Below are positions 1 to 8,329 of a DNA stretch of 64,000 bases, in pieces. The number at the start of each line of letters is the position of its first letter. Position 1 is the stretch's first letter. The translations under genes were made by a program, and so were the position numbers. The notes under the pieces are model-generated. The model was not told the DNA's origin, searched no databases, and saw nothing but the letters and a program-made list of their open reading frames with translations. The stretch spans positions 48,270-112,269 of the forward strand of contig JAJEPU010000005.1 of NCBI GenBank assembly GCA_020686985.1, given 5' to 3'. The DNA comes from Brotaphodocola catenula (GTDB lineage: Bacteria; Bacillota; Clostridia; Lachnospirales; Lachnospiraceae).

Positions 1-116
1 ATTTTATAGATTGTTTATTTATATCCACAGATATTTGAAAACTTTTCGTGACCAATCCAATCTATCACAACATCGAACCAATATCTAACAAAAGATTTTG
101 TGATCAAAGAGACAGA

Positions 117-830
117 TTACTCACTCAGATATGCCTTCTTGACCGAATCATCGTTCATCAGTGCCTGAGCATCTCCGCTGAGTGCGATCTTTCCGGTCTC
201 AAGAACGTAAGCGCGGTCTGCAATCGAGAGCGCCTTCTTTGCGTTCTGCTCAACGAGAAGAACCGTCACGCCGTCATCCTGATTGATCTTCTGGATGATG
301 TCAAAGATCTCATTTACATAGATCGGAGACAGACCCATCGACGGCTCATCGAGTACGATCAGCTTCGGATGAGACATCAGCGCACGTCCCATTGCAAGCA
401 TCTGCTGCTCACCACCGGAGAGTGTTCCGGACAGCTGATCGCGACGCTCTTTGAGGCGCGGGAAACGCTCATAGATCATCTCAAGCGTATCTTCCATCTC
501 TTTCTTGTCTTTTCTCGTGTAAGCGCCCAGATAAAGGTTCTGAAGGACGGTCAGACCTGCGAATACGCGACGTCCCTCCGGCACGTGAGCGATTCCCATC
601 GAAACCAGCTTGTGACCCGGAATCTTCGTGATGTCCTGTCCCTCATAAATGATCTGTCCCGCCTTCGACGGAATCAGTCCGGTGATCGTCTGAAGCGTTG
701 TCGTCTTTCCTGCTCCGTTTGCACCAATCAGCGCAATGATCTCACCCGGATTTACCTCAAAGGAGATTCCCTTGATGGCCTGGATGACTCCGTAAAACAC
801 TTCCAGATTTTTAACTTCCAGTATTGCCAT
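117..830 (-). CDS. livF: Branched-chain amino acid ABC transporter, ATP-binding protein LivF
   Basis: One of the two ATPases that power uptake of leucine, isoleucine and valine at the cytoplasmic face of the LivHM channel. The 237-aa protein has Walker A GANGAGKT (about 36-43), ABC signature LSGGEQ (about 137-142) and Walker B LIVLDEP (about 157-163), the usual LivF length and layout. The start is the ATG at 830, preceded by GGAGGAG; the frame is open 14 codons further upstream, but that part overlaps livG. It is the last gene of livHMGF, 13 nt after livG. No clear terminator hairpin is seen in bases 1-116 downstream. Confidence 0.95.
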   Translation of the reverse strand: MAILEVKNLEVFYGVIQAIKGISFEVNPGEIIALIGANGAGKTTTLQTITGLIPSKAGQIIYEGQDITKIPGHKLVSMGIAHVPEGRRVFAGLTVLQNLYLGAYTRKDKKEMEDTLEMIYERFPRLKERRDQLSGTLSGGEQQMLAMGRALMSHPKLIVLDEPSMGLSPIYVNEIFDIIQKINQDDGVTVLLVEQNAKKALSIADRAYVLETGKIALSGDAQALMNDDSVKKAYLSE

Positions 831-843
831 TTCGTGTCTCCTC

Positions 844-1602
844 CTACTCTCCCAGATATGCGGTGATAACACGGTGATCGTTCAGCACGGTCTGTGTGTC
901 ACCCTGCGTCAGCACCTGACCGAAGTTCAGTACGGTCAGCTTCTCGCAGATACCAGATACCAGCTTCATGTCGTGCTCGATCAGCAGAATCGTCATATCA
1001 AAATTGTCGCGAACAAAACGGATCGTATCCATCAGCTCTGCGGTCTCGTTCGGGTTCATTCCTGCTGCCGGCTCATCGAGAAGGAGAAGTTTCGGCTCCG
1101 TCGCAAGTGCACGGGCAATCTCGAGCTTTCTCTGTGCACCGTAAGGCAGGTTCGATGCCTTGTAATCTGCGACAGAATCAAGCTCAAACACCTTCAAAAG
1201 CTCCATCGCACGCTCATTCATCTGCTTCTCAACCTTATAGTATCTCGGCAGACGCAGGATTCCCTCGATCGTGGAATACTTGAAATGGTTGTGCAGTCCG
1301 ACTTTTACGTTGTCAAGAACGCTCAGTTCTTTGAACAGACGAATGTTCTGGAAGGTACGCGCGATTCCATCCTGATTGATCTCGATCGTACTGCGTCCGG
1401 TGATATTCTTTCCATCGAGAAGAATGGTACCGGTATCCGGCTTGTACACACCCGTCAACAGGTTGAATACCGTCGTCTTTCCTGCTCCGTTCGGTCCGAT
1501 CAGACCGTAGAGCTGTCCTTTCTCGATCGTCACGCTGAAATCATTGACTGCTTTCAGTCCGCCGAAGGAAATGCTGATATTTTTTACCTCTAACATTGCC
1601 AT
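844..1602 (-). CDS. livG: Branched-chain amino acid ABC transporter, ATP-binding protein LivG
   Basis: Second ATPase of the branched-chain amino acid importer, pairing with LivF. It is 252 aa with Walker A GPNGAGKT (about 36-43), a Walker B ending LLLLDEPAAG, and the variant signature YGAQRKLEIARAL, in which the first residues of LSGGQ are replaced, as is typical of LivG. The ATG at 1602 has AAGGAGG upstream and follows the livM stop by one base, so the two genes are probably translationally coupled. Longer than LivF because of the LivG-type insert in the helical domain. The substrate is assigned from family and operon and not proven by sequence. Confidence 0.95.
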   Translation of the reverse strand: MAMLEVKNISISFGGLKAVNDFSVTIEKGQLYGLIGPNGAGKTTVFNLLTGVYKPDTGTILLDGKNITGRSTIEINQDGIARTFQNIRLFKELSVLDNVKVGLHNHFKYSTIEGILRLPRYYKVEKQMNERAMELLKVFELDSVADYKASNLPYGAQRKLEIARALATEPKLLLLDEPAAGMNPNETAELMDTIRFVRDNFDMTILLIEHDMKLVSGICEKLTVLNFGQVLTQGDTQTVLNDHRVITAYLGE

Positions 1603-1603
1603 T

Positions 1604-2659
1604 TTATGCAGCCTCCTTCCGGTTCTTTTTGATCTTGTCCATGAATACCGAGCGCATCTCGATTGCCTTCGGGCTGGAGTTAAAGATCATCATCACGATC
1701 AGCACGATTGCATAGATCAGCATACGGTAATCGTTAAGTCCGCGCAGAAGCTCCGGAAGCATTGTCAGAACAACTGCCGCGATGATGGAACCGCGAATAT
1801 TTCCAAGTCCTCCGAGTACAACAAATACGAGGATCATGATCGACTGGTTGTAACCGAAGTTCTTCGGGGTAGCTGCAAGGCTCGAAAGATTGTGTCCGTA
1901 GAGAACACCTGCCACACCTGCGAGGGATGCGGAAATCGAGAATGCCATCAGCTTGAACTTTGTGATATTGATGCCGACAGACTCAGCTGCAATGCGGTTG
2001 TCACGGATTGCCATGATTGCACGTCCGGAACGGGAATTGATCAGGTTCAGGACGACAAACAGCGTCAGAAGCACGAGAATGATACCAATCGTAAACGTCG
2101 CTGCCTTCGGGGTTCCGGTGATACCCTGAGCACCCTTGATGATAACAACACCGGTATCATCCATTCCAAGGGAAGTCGTATCCTTGAAGGAGAAGTGGAA
2201 ACCGCTCTGATCCATACCAACATAGATTGCATTTAACAGGTTCTTGATGATCTCACCGAACGCCAGGGTCACGATTGCCAGATAGTCTCCGCGAAGACGC
2301 AGAACCGGGATTCCGATCAGAATGCCGAAAACACCTGCAACGAGAGCACCGATCAGCAGAGCAAAGAAGAAACGCACCTGCACGCTCGGGATTACATTTG
2401 CCATACAGTTTGTAAAGAACGCGCCGGAAAAGGCTCCCAGACACATGAATCCGGCATGGCCCAGACTCAGCTCACCAAGAATACCAACCGTCAGGTTCAG
2501 AGATACTGCCATGATCACATATATGCAAAGAGGTACAAGAAGTCCCTTCATCAGACTGGTCATATGACCCGTACTGGCAAGGATCTGCACCAGAATCCAG
2601 CATCCGATGATGATTGCATACGTGATGCTGTTCTGAATCAGCAATTTGTTTTTCTTCAT
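1604..2659 (-). CDS. livM: Branched-chain amino acid ABC transporter permease LivM
   Basis: Membrane-spanning half of the channel for branched-chain amino acids. The protein of about 351 aa is strongly hydrophobic, with about ten predicted membrane segments. It carries the LivM-type loop motif GDYLAIVTLAFGEIIK near the middle, which contacts the ATPases. The start is placed at ATG 2659 after AGGTGGGAAGA; an in-frame GTG three codons upstream is possible. It starts 9 nt after the livH stop and ends one base before livG, so it sits inside a tight operon. Confidence 0.93.
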   Translation of the reverse strand: MKKNKLLIQNSITYAIIIGCWILVQILASTGHMTSLMKGLLVPLCIYVIMAVSLNLTVGILGELSLGHAGFMCLGAFSGAFFTNCMANVIPSVQVRFFFALLIGALVAGVFGILIGIPVLRLRGDYLAIVTLAFGEIIKNLLNAIYVGMDQSGFHFSFKDTTSLGMDDTGVVIIKGAQGITGTPKAATFTIGIILVLLTLFVVLNLINSRSGRAIMAIRDNRIAAESVGINITKFKLMAFSISASLAGVAGVLYGHNLSSLAATPKNFGYNQSIMILVFVVLGGLGNIRGSIIAAVVLTMLPELLRGLNDYRMLIYAIVLIVMMIFNSSPKAIEMRSVFMDKIKKNRKEAA

Positions 2660-2668
2660 TCTTCCCAC

Positions 2669-3550
2669 CTACACTTTCTCCGTAATCTTCTTTCCCATAA
2701 TACCGGTAGGACGCACAAGCAGAACTACAATCAGAACTGCAAATACGATCGCATCCGAGAGCTGGGAAGAAATGTATGCCTTGGAAAGGTTCTCGATCAC
2801 ACCGAGAAGAATGCCTCCGATCAGTGCACCCGGGATCGATCCGATTCCGCCGAATACTGCTGCCACGAATGCCTTGATTCCCGGCATCGATCCGGTGTAC
2901 GGAGTCAGGGACGGATAAGTGGAACACAACAGCGCACCTGCGATTGCAGCAAGTGCAGAACCGATTGCGAATGTCACGGCAATCGTTCGGTTTACATCAA
3001 TTCCCATCAGGGTTGCTGCTCCGGTATCCTCAGAAACCGCAAGCATTGCCTGACCGATCTTCGTCTTGTTGATGAAGGTCATCAGACCTGCCATGATGAT
3101 GATACAGGTAAGAATCGTCACCATCGTGACACCGGAAATCGACAGCGCACCGCCAGCCAGTTTCAGGCTTGGAACGTTTACAACGGAGGTAAACTGACGC
3201 GCATTCGATCCGAAAATAAGAAGTGCCGCATTCTGAAGCAGATAGCTGACACCGATTGCCGTAATCAGTACGGCAAGAGAAGAAGCTCCACGGAGGGGCT
3301 TATATGCCACACGCTCGATCATAACACCGAGAACCGTGCAGGCAATCACAGCTACGAGGACACCCACTAACGGAGGGAATCCCATCGTGCTGACACAGGT
3401 GAAAATCACAAATCCACCTACCATGATGATATCGCCGTGAGCGAAGTTCAGCATTCTTGCGATTCCGTATACCATCGTGTATCCCAGCGCGATGATCGCG
3501 TAAATACTGCCCAGGCTGATTCCATTGATCAAATAAGACAGAAAACTCAT
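2669..3550 (-). CDS. livH: Branched-chain amino acid ABC transporter permease LivH
   Basis: First membrane subunit of the importer, about 293 aa with eight or so membrane helices. The N-terminal segment reading LGYTMVYGIARMLNFAHGD is the hallmark of LivH. The start is ATG 3550 after AGAGG; a GTG three codons earlier (3559) is in frame and cannot be excluded. It is the first gene of livHMGF, behind its own promoter (3599-3627) and separated from livK by an intrinsic terminator. The permease and ATPase genes can therefore be made at a different level from the binding protein. Confidence 0.94.
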   Translation of the reverse strand: MSFLSYLINGISLGSIYAIIALGYTMVYGIARMLNFAHGDIIMVGGFVIFTCVSTMGFPPLVGVLVAVIACTVLGVMIERVAYKPLRGASSLAVLITAIGVSYLLQNAALLIFGSNARQFTSVVNVPSLKLAGGALSISGVTMVTILTCIIIMAGLMTFINKTKIGQAMLAVSEDTGAATLMGIDVNRTIAVTFAIGSALAAIAGALLCSTYPSLTPYTGSMPGIKAFVAAVFGGIGSIPGALIGGILLGVIENLSKAYISSQLSDAIVFAVLIVVLLVRPTGIMGKKITEKV

Positions 3551-3598
3551 GTACCACACACCTCTTTGTATTTTTCTTGAAAAACAATAACATGTCGA

Positions 3599-3627
3599 AT
3601 TATAGCATAGTAGGATAGGAAGTTCAA
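3599..3627 (-). promoter_or_regulatory. Sigma-A promoter for livHMGF
   Basis: On the minus strand a -35 box TTGAAC (3622-3627) and a -10 box TATAAT (3599-3604) are separated by exactly 17 bases. Transcription would start near 3592, about 40 nt before livH. It lies downstream of the livK terminator, giving livHMGF an independent start. Confidence 0.8.
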
Positions 3628-3696
3628 GTGTAAGTTACAAATGTCTTTGCTACAAGGACACAGACGGATTACTGTACACAGGTAAGCATTTTTGAA

Positions 3697-3733
3697 ACGA
3701 AAAAGAGAGCCGTCTTTCGACGACCCTCTTTCG
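3697..3733 (-). terminator. Intrinsic terminator between livK and livHMGF
   Basis: The minus strand reads an 11-bp stem, AGAGGGTCGTC, a GAAA tetraloop, then GACGGCTCTCT, followed by a run of T. Two pairs are G-T wobbles, which fits an RNA made from the minus strand. It lies 126 nt after the livK stop. Apart from this hairpin and the livH promoter, the roughly 310-bp livK-livH gap shows nothing further. Confidence 0.8.
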
Positions 3734-3858
3734 GATCGAATCAGTTCTCACACAAAACAAATCTTTTTAAACGTTCAAAGGCAAATCTTCTGTGAGGAAA
3801 ATCTGACTCATCAGAGAAACAATCTCTCCTGCTCATGCATTGCACGATCAGCAATCTC

Positions 3859-5085
3859 TTATTTCTCCATCTCGTAAATGCCATCTACGATCTTAGCTGC
3901 CTTCGGTGCCTTGTTCGGCTCACCGTTTGCATTCCAGCTCATGTCTGCACCGGTCAGACCCTGGATGGTGATCTCGGTCATAGCAGTCTCCATTGCATCG
4001 CACATATCAGATACGCTCATGTCAGCGGTGATGCCAGCCTTCTCTGCTGCTGCCTTAATTGCATAAACTGCATCGTAGGAATCAGCTGCGAACTGGATCG
4101 GCTCCACGCCATAAGCATCGGTGTAAGACTTGGTGAATTCCTCACTGCCCTCCTCAGTGGTGGAGAACGGAGTCAGAAGCATCAGGCCCTCTGCCAGAGA
4201 CTTGTCAAAGTTCTCAACGGTCAGGATTCCGTCCATACCGTCACATCCGAAGAAAGTCGGAGCGAACTCTTTGTCAGCAGCCTGCTTCAGGATAACAGAA
4301 GCCTCCTGATAGTAGATCGGCAGGAATACGAGCTCTGCGCCTGCATCCTTTGCCTTGTCCAACTGTACGGAGAAATCGGTGTTGCTGTCTGCGGTAAATG
4401 CCTCATCTGCAACGATCTCGATACCCTGGTTTGCAGCCTCTTTTACGAAGGACTCACGAATACCGGAAGAGTACTCGGTAGAGCTGTCGTAGATGATTGC
4501 AACCTTGGTAGCCAGCTGATGCTCACCAATGTACTGAGCAGAAGCAGTACCCTGATCCGGATCTGCGAAGCAAACACGGAAGACGTTCGGGTTGGATACA
4601 CACTCTACTGCGGAGCCAGACGGAGTGATCTGGAACATGTTGTCACTTGCAGACTCAGCTCCAACTGCGATACACGGCTTGGAAGTGGTTGTACCAACCA
4701 GCATCTGCATACCCCAGTCCTTCAGAGTGTTGTATGCATTGACAGACTTCTCCGGATCGTTCTCATCATCCTCAGCCTTCAGCTCAACCTTCATTCCGTT
4801 GATACCGCCAGCCTCGTTGATCTCCTTAACTGCCAGATCTGCACCGTTCTGAACTGCAATACCATAGGAAGCTGCTGCACCGGTCAGCGGTCCGATTACG
4901 CCGATCTTTAAGGTACCGCCCTCTGCACTGCCTGCCTCTGCACTGCTCTCACCAGCCTCTGCGGAAGTCTCTGCCTTTGCATCTGCTGCTGCGGTCGTCT
5001 CGGTGCTTGCACTGCCGCCACAAGCAGTTAAAGATGCCATTGCAACAACTGCTGCCATACCTGCACTCATAAATCTCTTTTTCAT
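3859..5085 (-). CDS. livK: Branched-chain amino acid ABC transporter, substrate-binding lipoprotein
   Basis: Extracellular solute-binding protein that hands branched-chain amino acids to LivHM. The 408-aa precursor has a short basic start, a hydrophobic stretch and the lipobox LTAC, with the lipidated cysteine at residue 22. An Ala/Glu/Ser-rich linker (about 25-55) precedes the periplasmic-binding fold (Peripla_BP_6/LivJ family), which starts at LKIGVIGPLTG. The start has GAGGAGG 6 bases upstream. It is transcribed from a consensus promoter at 5166-5194 and is followed by a terminator, so it is probably made in excess over the channel. The true ligand could be a related amino acid. Confidence 0.94.
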   Translation of the reverse strand: MKKRFMSAGMAAVVAMASLTACGGSASTETTAAADAKAETSAEAGESSAEAGSAEGGTLKIGVIGPLTGAAASYGIAVQNGADLAVKEINEAGGINGMKVELKAEDDENDPEKSVNAYNTLKDWGMQMLVGTTTSKPCIAVGAESASDNMFQITPSGSAVECVSNPNVFRVCFADPDQGTASAQYIGEHQLATKVAIIYDSSTEYSSGIRESFVKEAANQGIEIVADEAFTADSNTDFSVQLDKAKDAGAELVFLPIYYQEASVILKQAADKEFAPTFFGCDGMDGILTVENFDKSLAEGLMLLTPFSTTEEGSEEFTKSYTDAYGVEPIQFAADSYDAVYAIKAAAEKAGITADMSVSDMCDAMETAMTEITIQGLTGADMSWNANGEPNKAPKAAKIVDGIYEMEK

Positions 5086-5130
5086 AATGATTCCTCCTCT
5101 TTACCCTCCCATCGTCTGACAGGAGGTTTA

Positions 5131-5148
5131 CAGATCAAATGTGATCTG
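5131..5148 (-). promoter_or_regulatory. Perfect 7-bp inverted repeat in the livK leader
   Basis: CAGATCA, a 4-base gap, then TGATCTG. It lies about 12-30 bases downstream of the predicted livK transcription start and before the ribosome binding site, a typical repressor site position. It could equally act as a 5' stabilising hairpin. No regulator is encoded nearby. Confidence 0.5.
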
Positions 5149-5165
5149 CATACAAGCTCGGATTT

Positions 5166-5194
5166 ATTATAGTTGTCTGAAAAATGCTTGTCAA
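5166..5194 (-). promoter_or_regulatory. Consensus sigma-A promoter for livK
   Basis: The minus strand carries a perfect -35 TTGACA (5189-5194) and a perfect -10 TATAAT (5166-5171) with 17 bases between them. The predicted leader to the livK ATG is about 75 nt. Confidence 0.9.
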
Positions 5195-5232
5195 GACTTT
5201 TTTCTTTACCACGCTAAATATTCCCAGTAAAA

Positions 5233-6240
5233 TCACTCCCAGCCAATCGCCGGGCTCTCCACGGTTCGATCACGGAGCATCAGATCCTGAACCGCCTCAC
5301 CTGCCGGTCTTCCGTCAAACAGCACCTCATTGACCGCTGTGATGATCGGCATCGAAATCTCATATTTCTTTGCAAGTGCAAGTCCCGCCTTTGCAGAGTA
5401 AACACCCTCGACAACCATCTTGACTTCCACCATCGCCTCTTCCATCGAATATCCCTTTCCGATCAAGATTCCGGCTCTGCGGTTTCGGCTGTGCATGCTC
5501 GCGCACGTCACAATCAGATCTCCGATTCCGGTGAGTCCACCGAACGTCTCGAGTTTTCCGCCCATTGTGACTCCAAGTCTTGAGATCTCCGAAATTCCTC
5601 TCGTGATCAGCGCTGCCTTCGTATTGTCCCCGTATCCGAGACCGTCCGCAATTCCCGCTGCGAGCGCAATCACATTTTTGAGCGCCCCACCGATCTCAAT
5701 TCCGGTGATGTCCGAGCTTGTATACACACGAAAGACCGGACTCATAAAAATACTCTGGATGTACTCTGCGGTCTTTCTGCTCTTCGCGCCTGCGACACAC
5801 GTTGTCGGCAAAGACCGGCTGACCTCCTCCGCATGGCTCGGGCCAGACAGCACAGCGATATCCGCATTTGGCAGTTCCTCCTCAAGGATTTCCGACAAAA
5901 GATCCAGCGTTTCTGCCTCGATTCCCTTTGACGCGTTGACGACAATCTGTCCGTCCCTGACGAACGGTGCCATCTTTCCTGCTGTCTCCCGAATATAGAT
6001 AGAAGGGACAACTGTTACAACAAGATCCTTGTCTTTCAGCGCAGTTTCCATATCCGCCGTAAACTCCATATCTGCCGGAAGAATAAGATCCGGAAGATTT
6101 TTCTGAACCCGGTTCTCTCTTAAATACCTTGCATCCTTCTCGAATGCAGACCAGACCGTCACCTGATGTCCGTTTTCATGAACGAGTGACGCAAGCGCAA
6201 TTCCCCAGGTTCCCCCTCCAATGATGCCAATCTGTGCCAT
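5233..6240 (-). CDS. gpsA: NAD(P)-dependent glycerol-3-phosphate dehydrogenase
   Basis: Reduces dihydroxyacetone phosphate to sn-glycerol 3-phosphate, the backbone of membrane phospholipids. It is 335 aa, the normal length, with the N-terminal Rossmann motif IIGGGTWGIALA (about 6-17) and the C-terminal catalytic segment around GGALKNVIALAAG, which includes the active-site lysine. The start has AAGGAG upstream. It is the last gene of the DUF512-der-plsY-gpsA unit and directly supplies the substrate of its neighbour PlsY. The 117-bp plsY-gpsA gap holds a relative of the window's dispersed hairpin repeat (6271-6306). Confidence 0.96.
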   Translation of the reverse strand: MAQIGIIGGGTWGIALASLVHENGHQVTVWSAFEKDARYLRENRVQKNLPDLILPADMEFTADMETALKDKDLVVTVVPSIYIRETAGKMAPFVRDGQIVVNASKGIEAETLDLLSEILEEELPNADIAVLSGPSHAEEVSRSLPTTCVAGAKSRKTAEYIQSIFMSPVFRVYTSSDITGIEIGGALKNVIALAAGIADGLGYGDNTKAALITRGISEISRLGVTMGGKLETFGGLTGIGDLIVTCASMHSRNRRAGILIGKGYSMEEAMVEVKMVVEGVYSAKAGLALAKKYEISMPIITAVNEVLFDGRPAGEAVQDLMLRDRTVESPAIGWE

Positions 6241-6270
6241 AGTTTTTTCTCCTTATTTTTTGCTTAAGTC

Positions 6271-6306
6271 CAAGTCGACGTTTATGTGAACTACCCCGAC
6301 TTAAAT
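6271..6306 (-). repeat. Dispersed AAGTCG hairpin element, copy 3 (short form)
   Basis: The minus strand reads AAGTCG, about 17 bases, then CGTCGACTTG, forming a small stem. Its left arm (6286-6306) matches 20 of 21 bases of a sequence at 45077-45097. Its right arm matches the right arms of the elements at 19480 and 25258. It lies between plsY and gpsA. Confidence 0.55.
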
Positions 6307-6357
6307 ATACAAATACTCCCGAAACCCATTCTGTCAGATTCCGAGAGTATTCATGTG

Positions 6358-6999
6358 TTATGCGTTTTTCTTTGCTCCGAGCTTGTTCTCTGTGCCGTTT
6401 AAAAGGCGACGGATATTGGTATGGTGTCTCCATATTCCCATCAGGGAAATCGCAAGAGCAATCCCGGCAAACTCAGTCTGACAGGAATCTGCCAGACCAT
6501 AATCCCTGCGAATCAATCCAAAGTAAATCATTCCGATCGCAAAGCAGATCATCACAAGAATCGAGCCGAGGGAGACATAGCGCGTGATTGCAACTGCCAT
6601 CACAAACACGACGAGACAGATCAGCATCAGACGCCAGTCTGTCGAGACGAGAAGACCTGCGGAAGCCGCAATGCCTTTTCCGCCCTTAAATCCCATGTAG
6701 AACGGGAAATTGTGCCCCAGAATTACTCCAAATCCCGTGTAAAGCAGGTAGAGATACAGAGATTCCGGCTGACTGCGAAAGATCACGCGCGTCAGGAGAC
6801 AGGCAAGGATCATCTTGCCTGCATCTCCGAGAAAGACCACAAGTCCCGCTTTTTTTCCCATCACGCGAAGAACATTCGTACTTCCTGAATTGCCACTTCC
6901 GTAATTGCGGATGTCCATATGTTTTGAACGGCTGTACAGATACCCCGTCTGAAACAGACCGAAGACATATCCCATCACAAGACAGATCAGACGCTCCAT
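6358..6999 (-). CDS. plsY: Acyl-phosphate:glycerol-3-phosphate acyltransferase PlsY
   Basis: Integral membrane enzyme that transfers an acyl group from acyl-phosphate (made by PlsX, encoded at 38794) to glycerol 3-phosphate, the first step of phospholipid synthesis. It is 213 aa with about five membrane helices and the PlsY loop motifs RNYGSGNSGSTNVLR (about 31-45) and GHNFPFYMGFKGGKG. The ATG overlaps the der stop codon as TAATG and has GGAAGGAG before it, so translation is probably coupled. Its neighbour gpsA makes its acceptor substrate. Confidence 0.95.
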   Translation of the reverse strand: MERLICLVMGYVFGLFQTGYLYSRSKHMDIRNYGSGNSGSTNVLRVMGKKAGLVVFLGDAGKMILACLLTRVIFRSQPESLYLYLLYTGFGVILGHNFPFYMGFKGGKGIAASAGLLVSTDWRLMLICLVVFVMAVAITRYVSLGSILVMICFAIGMIYFGLIRRDYGLADSCQTEFAGIALAISLMGIWRHHTNIRRLLNGTENKLGAKKNA

Positions 7000-8327
7000 T
7001 ACTGCTCCTTCCCGGAACGCTCACGCACGATGAATTTCAGTGCGGTTCCCTTAAATCCAAAGGATTCACGAATCCTGTTCTCAAGGTAACGAACATAGGA
7101 GAAATGCATCAGGTTCTTGTCGTTTACAAAGATGACGAAGGTCGGCGGTTTTACCGCTACCTGGGTCATGTAGTAGAGTTTCAGACGCTTGCCCTTGTCA
7201 GACGGCGGCTGCTGCATCGCAACAGCCTCGGTCATAATCTCATTGAGGACACCGGTTGCAACACGCAGAGTCTGGTTCTCGCGCACCATATCAATCAGAT
7301 CAAACAGCTTGTTCATACGCTGTCCTGTCACCGCAGAGATGAAGAGCATCTCGGCATACGGCATAAAGGAGAGCGTGTCTTTGATCTTCTTTGTGTACTC
7401 GTAGATCGTCTTGTCATTCTTCTCGATCGCGTCCCACTTGTTGACTGCGACGATGATTCCCTTGCCTCTGTCGTGCGCGATTCCGGCAATCTTTGCATCC
7501 TGCTCGGTCACGCCCTCAACTGCGTCAATCACAAGAATGACCACATCGGCACGCTCCACAGCGGATACAGTACGGATGATGCTGTAACGCTCAAGATCCT
7601 CTTTAATTTTGTTCTTTCTTCTGAGTCCTGCGGTATCGATGAAGACATACTCGGTTCCGTTGTGAACCACCTCGGTATCAACCGCATCACGGGTCGTACC
7701 GGCAATGTTGGACACAATCACGCGATCCTCACCGAGGATCTTATTGATGATCGAAGACTTTCCAACGTTCGGCTTTCCGATGATCGCCACACGCGGACGC
7801 TCGTCCTCTGCATCTTCCATCTGATCAGTCGTAAAGTGACGGCTTACCTCGTCAAGCAGATCACCGATTCCAAGACGGGAAGCACCGGAAACTGCGATCG
7901 GATCGCCGATTCCAAGGTTGTAAAACTCGTAAATATCGTTGCCAAACTTCTGGAAGCTGTCGACTTTGTTGACTGCCAGAACGACAGGCTTGCCGGACTT
8001 TCTGAGCATGTCCGCTACCTTTGCGTCGGAATCGACAAGTCCCTGTCTCACATCCACAAGGAAAATGATGACATCTGCCGTGTCAATCGCAATCTGTGCC
8101 TGCTCTCTCATCTGGGAGAGAATGATGTCCTTGCTGTCCGGCTCGATACCACCGGTATCCACCAGTGTAAAGTTCATGTTCAGCCAGGTACAGTCCGCAT
8201 AGATACGGTCTCTGGTTACGCCCGGGGTGTCTTTTACGATCGAAATCGTCTCCCCCGCCAGCACGTTGAACAGGGTGGATTTTCCCACATTCGGGCGTCC
8301 TACAATCGCTACAATCGGTTTGCTCAT
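6999..8327 (-). CDS. der: Ribosome biogenesis GTPase Der (EngA)
   Basis: Essential GTPase with two tandem G domains that helps mature the 50S ribosomal subunit. It is about 442 aa. The first G domain has GRPNVGKST (about 10-18) and DTPG; the second has GKPNVGKSS near 185 and DTAG; a C-terminal KH-like domain follows. The start is ATG 8327 with AGGAGA upstream; the open frame begins one codon earlier at a TTG that is unlikely to be used. It overlaps the preceding DUF512 gene by a few bases and the following plsY start. Confidence 0.97.
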   Translation of the reverse strand: MSKPIVAIVGRPNVGKSTLFNVLAGETISIVKDTPGVTRDRIYADCTWLNMNFTLVDTGGIEPDSKDIILSQMREQAQIAIDTADVIIFLVDVRQGLVDSDAKVADMLRKSGKPVVLAVNKVDSFQKFGNDIYEFYNLGIGDPIAVSGASRLGIGDLLDEVSRHFTTDQMEDAEDERPRVAIIGKPNVGKSSIINKILGEDRVIVSNIAGTTRDAVDTEVVHNGTEYVFIDTAGLRRKNKIKEDLERYSIIRTVSAVERADVVILVIDAVEGVTEQDAKIAGIAHDRGKGIIVAVNKWDAIEKNDKTIYEYTKKIKDTLSFMPYAEMLFISAVTGQRMNKLFDLIDMVRENQTLRVATGVLNEIMTEAVAMQQPPSDKGKRLKLYYMTQVAVKPPTFVIFVNDKNLMHFSYVRYLENRIRESFGFKGTALKFIVRERSGKEQ

Positions 8328-8329
8328 TC

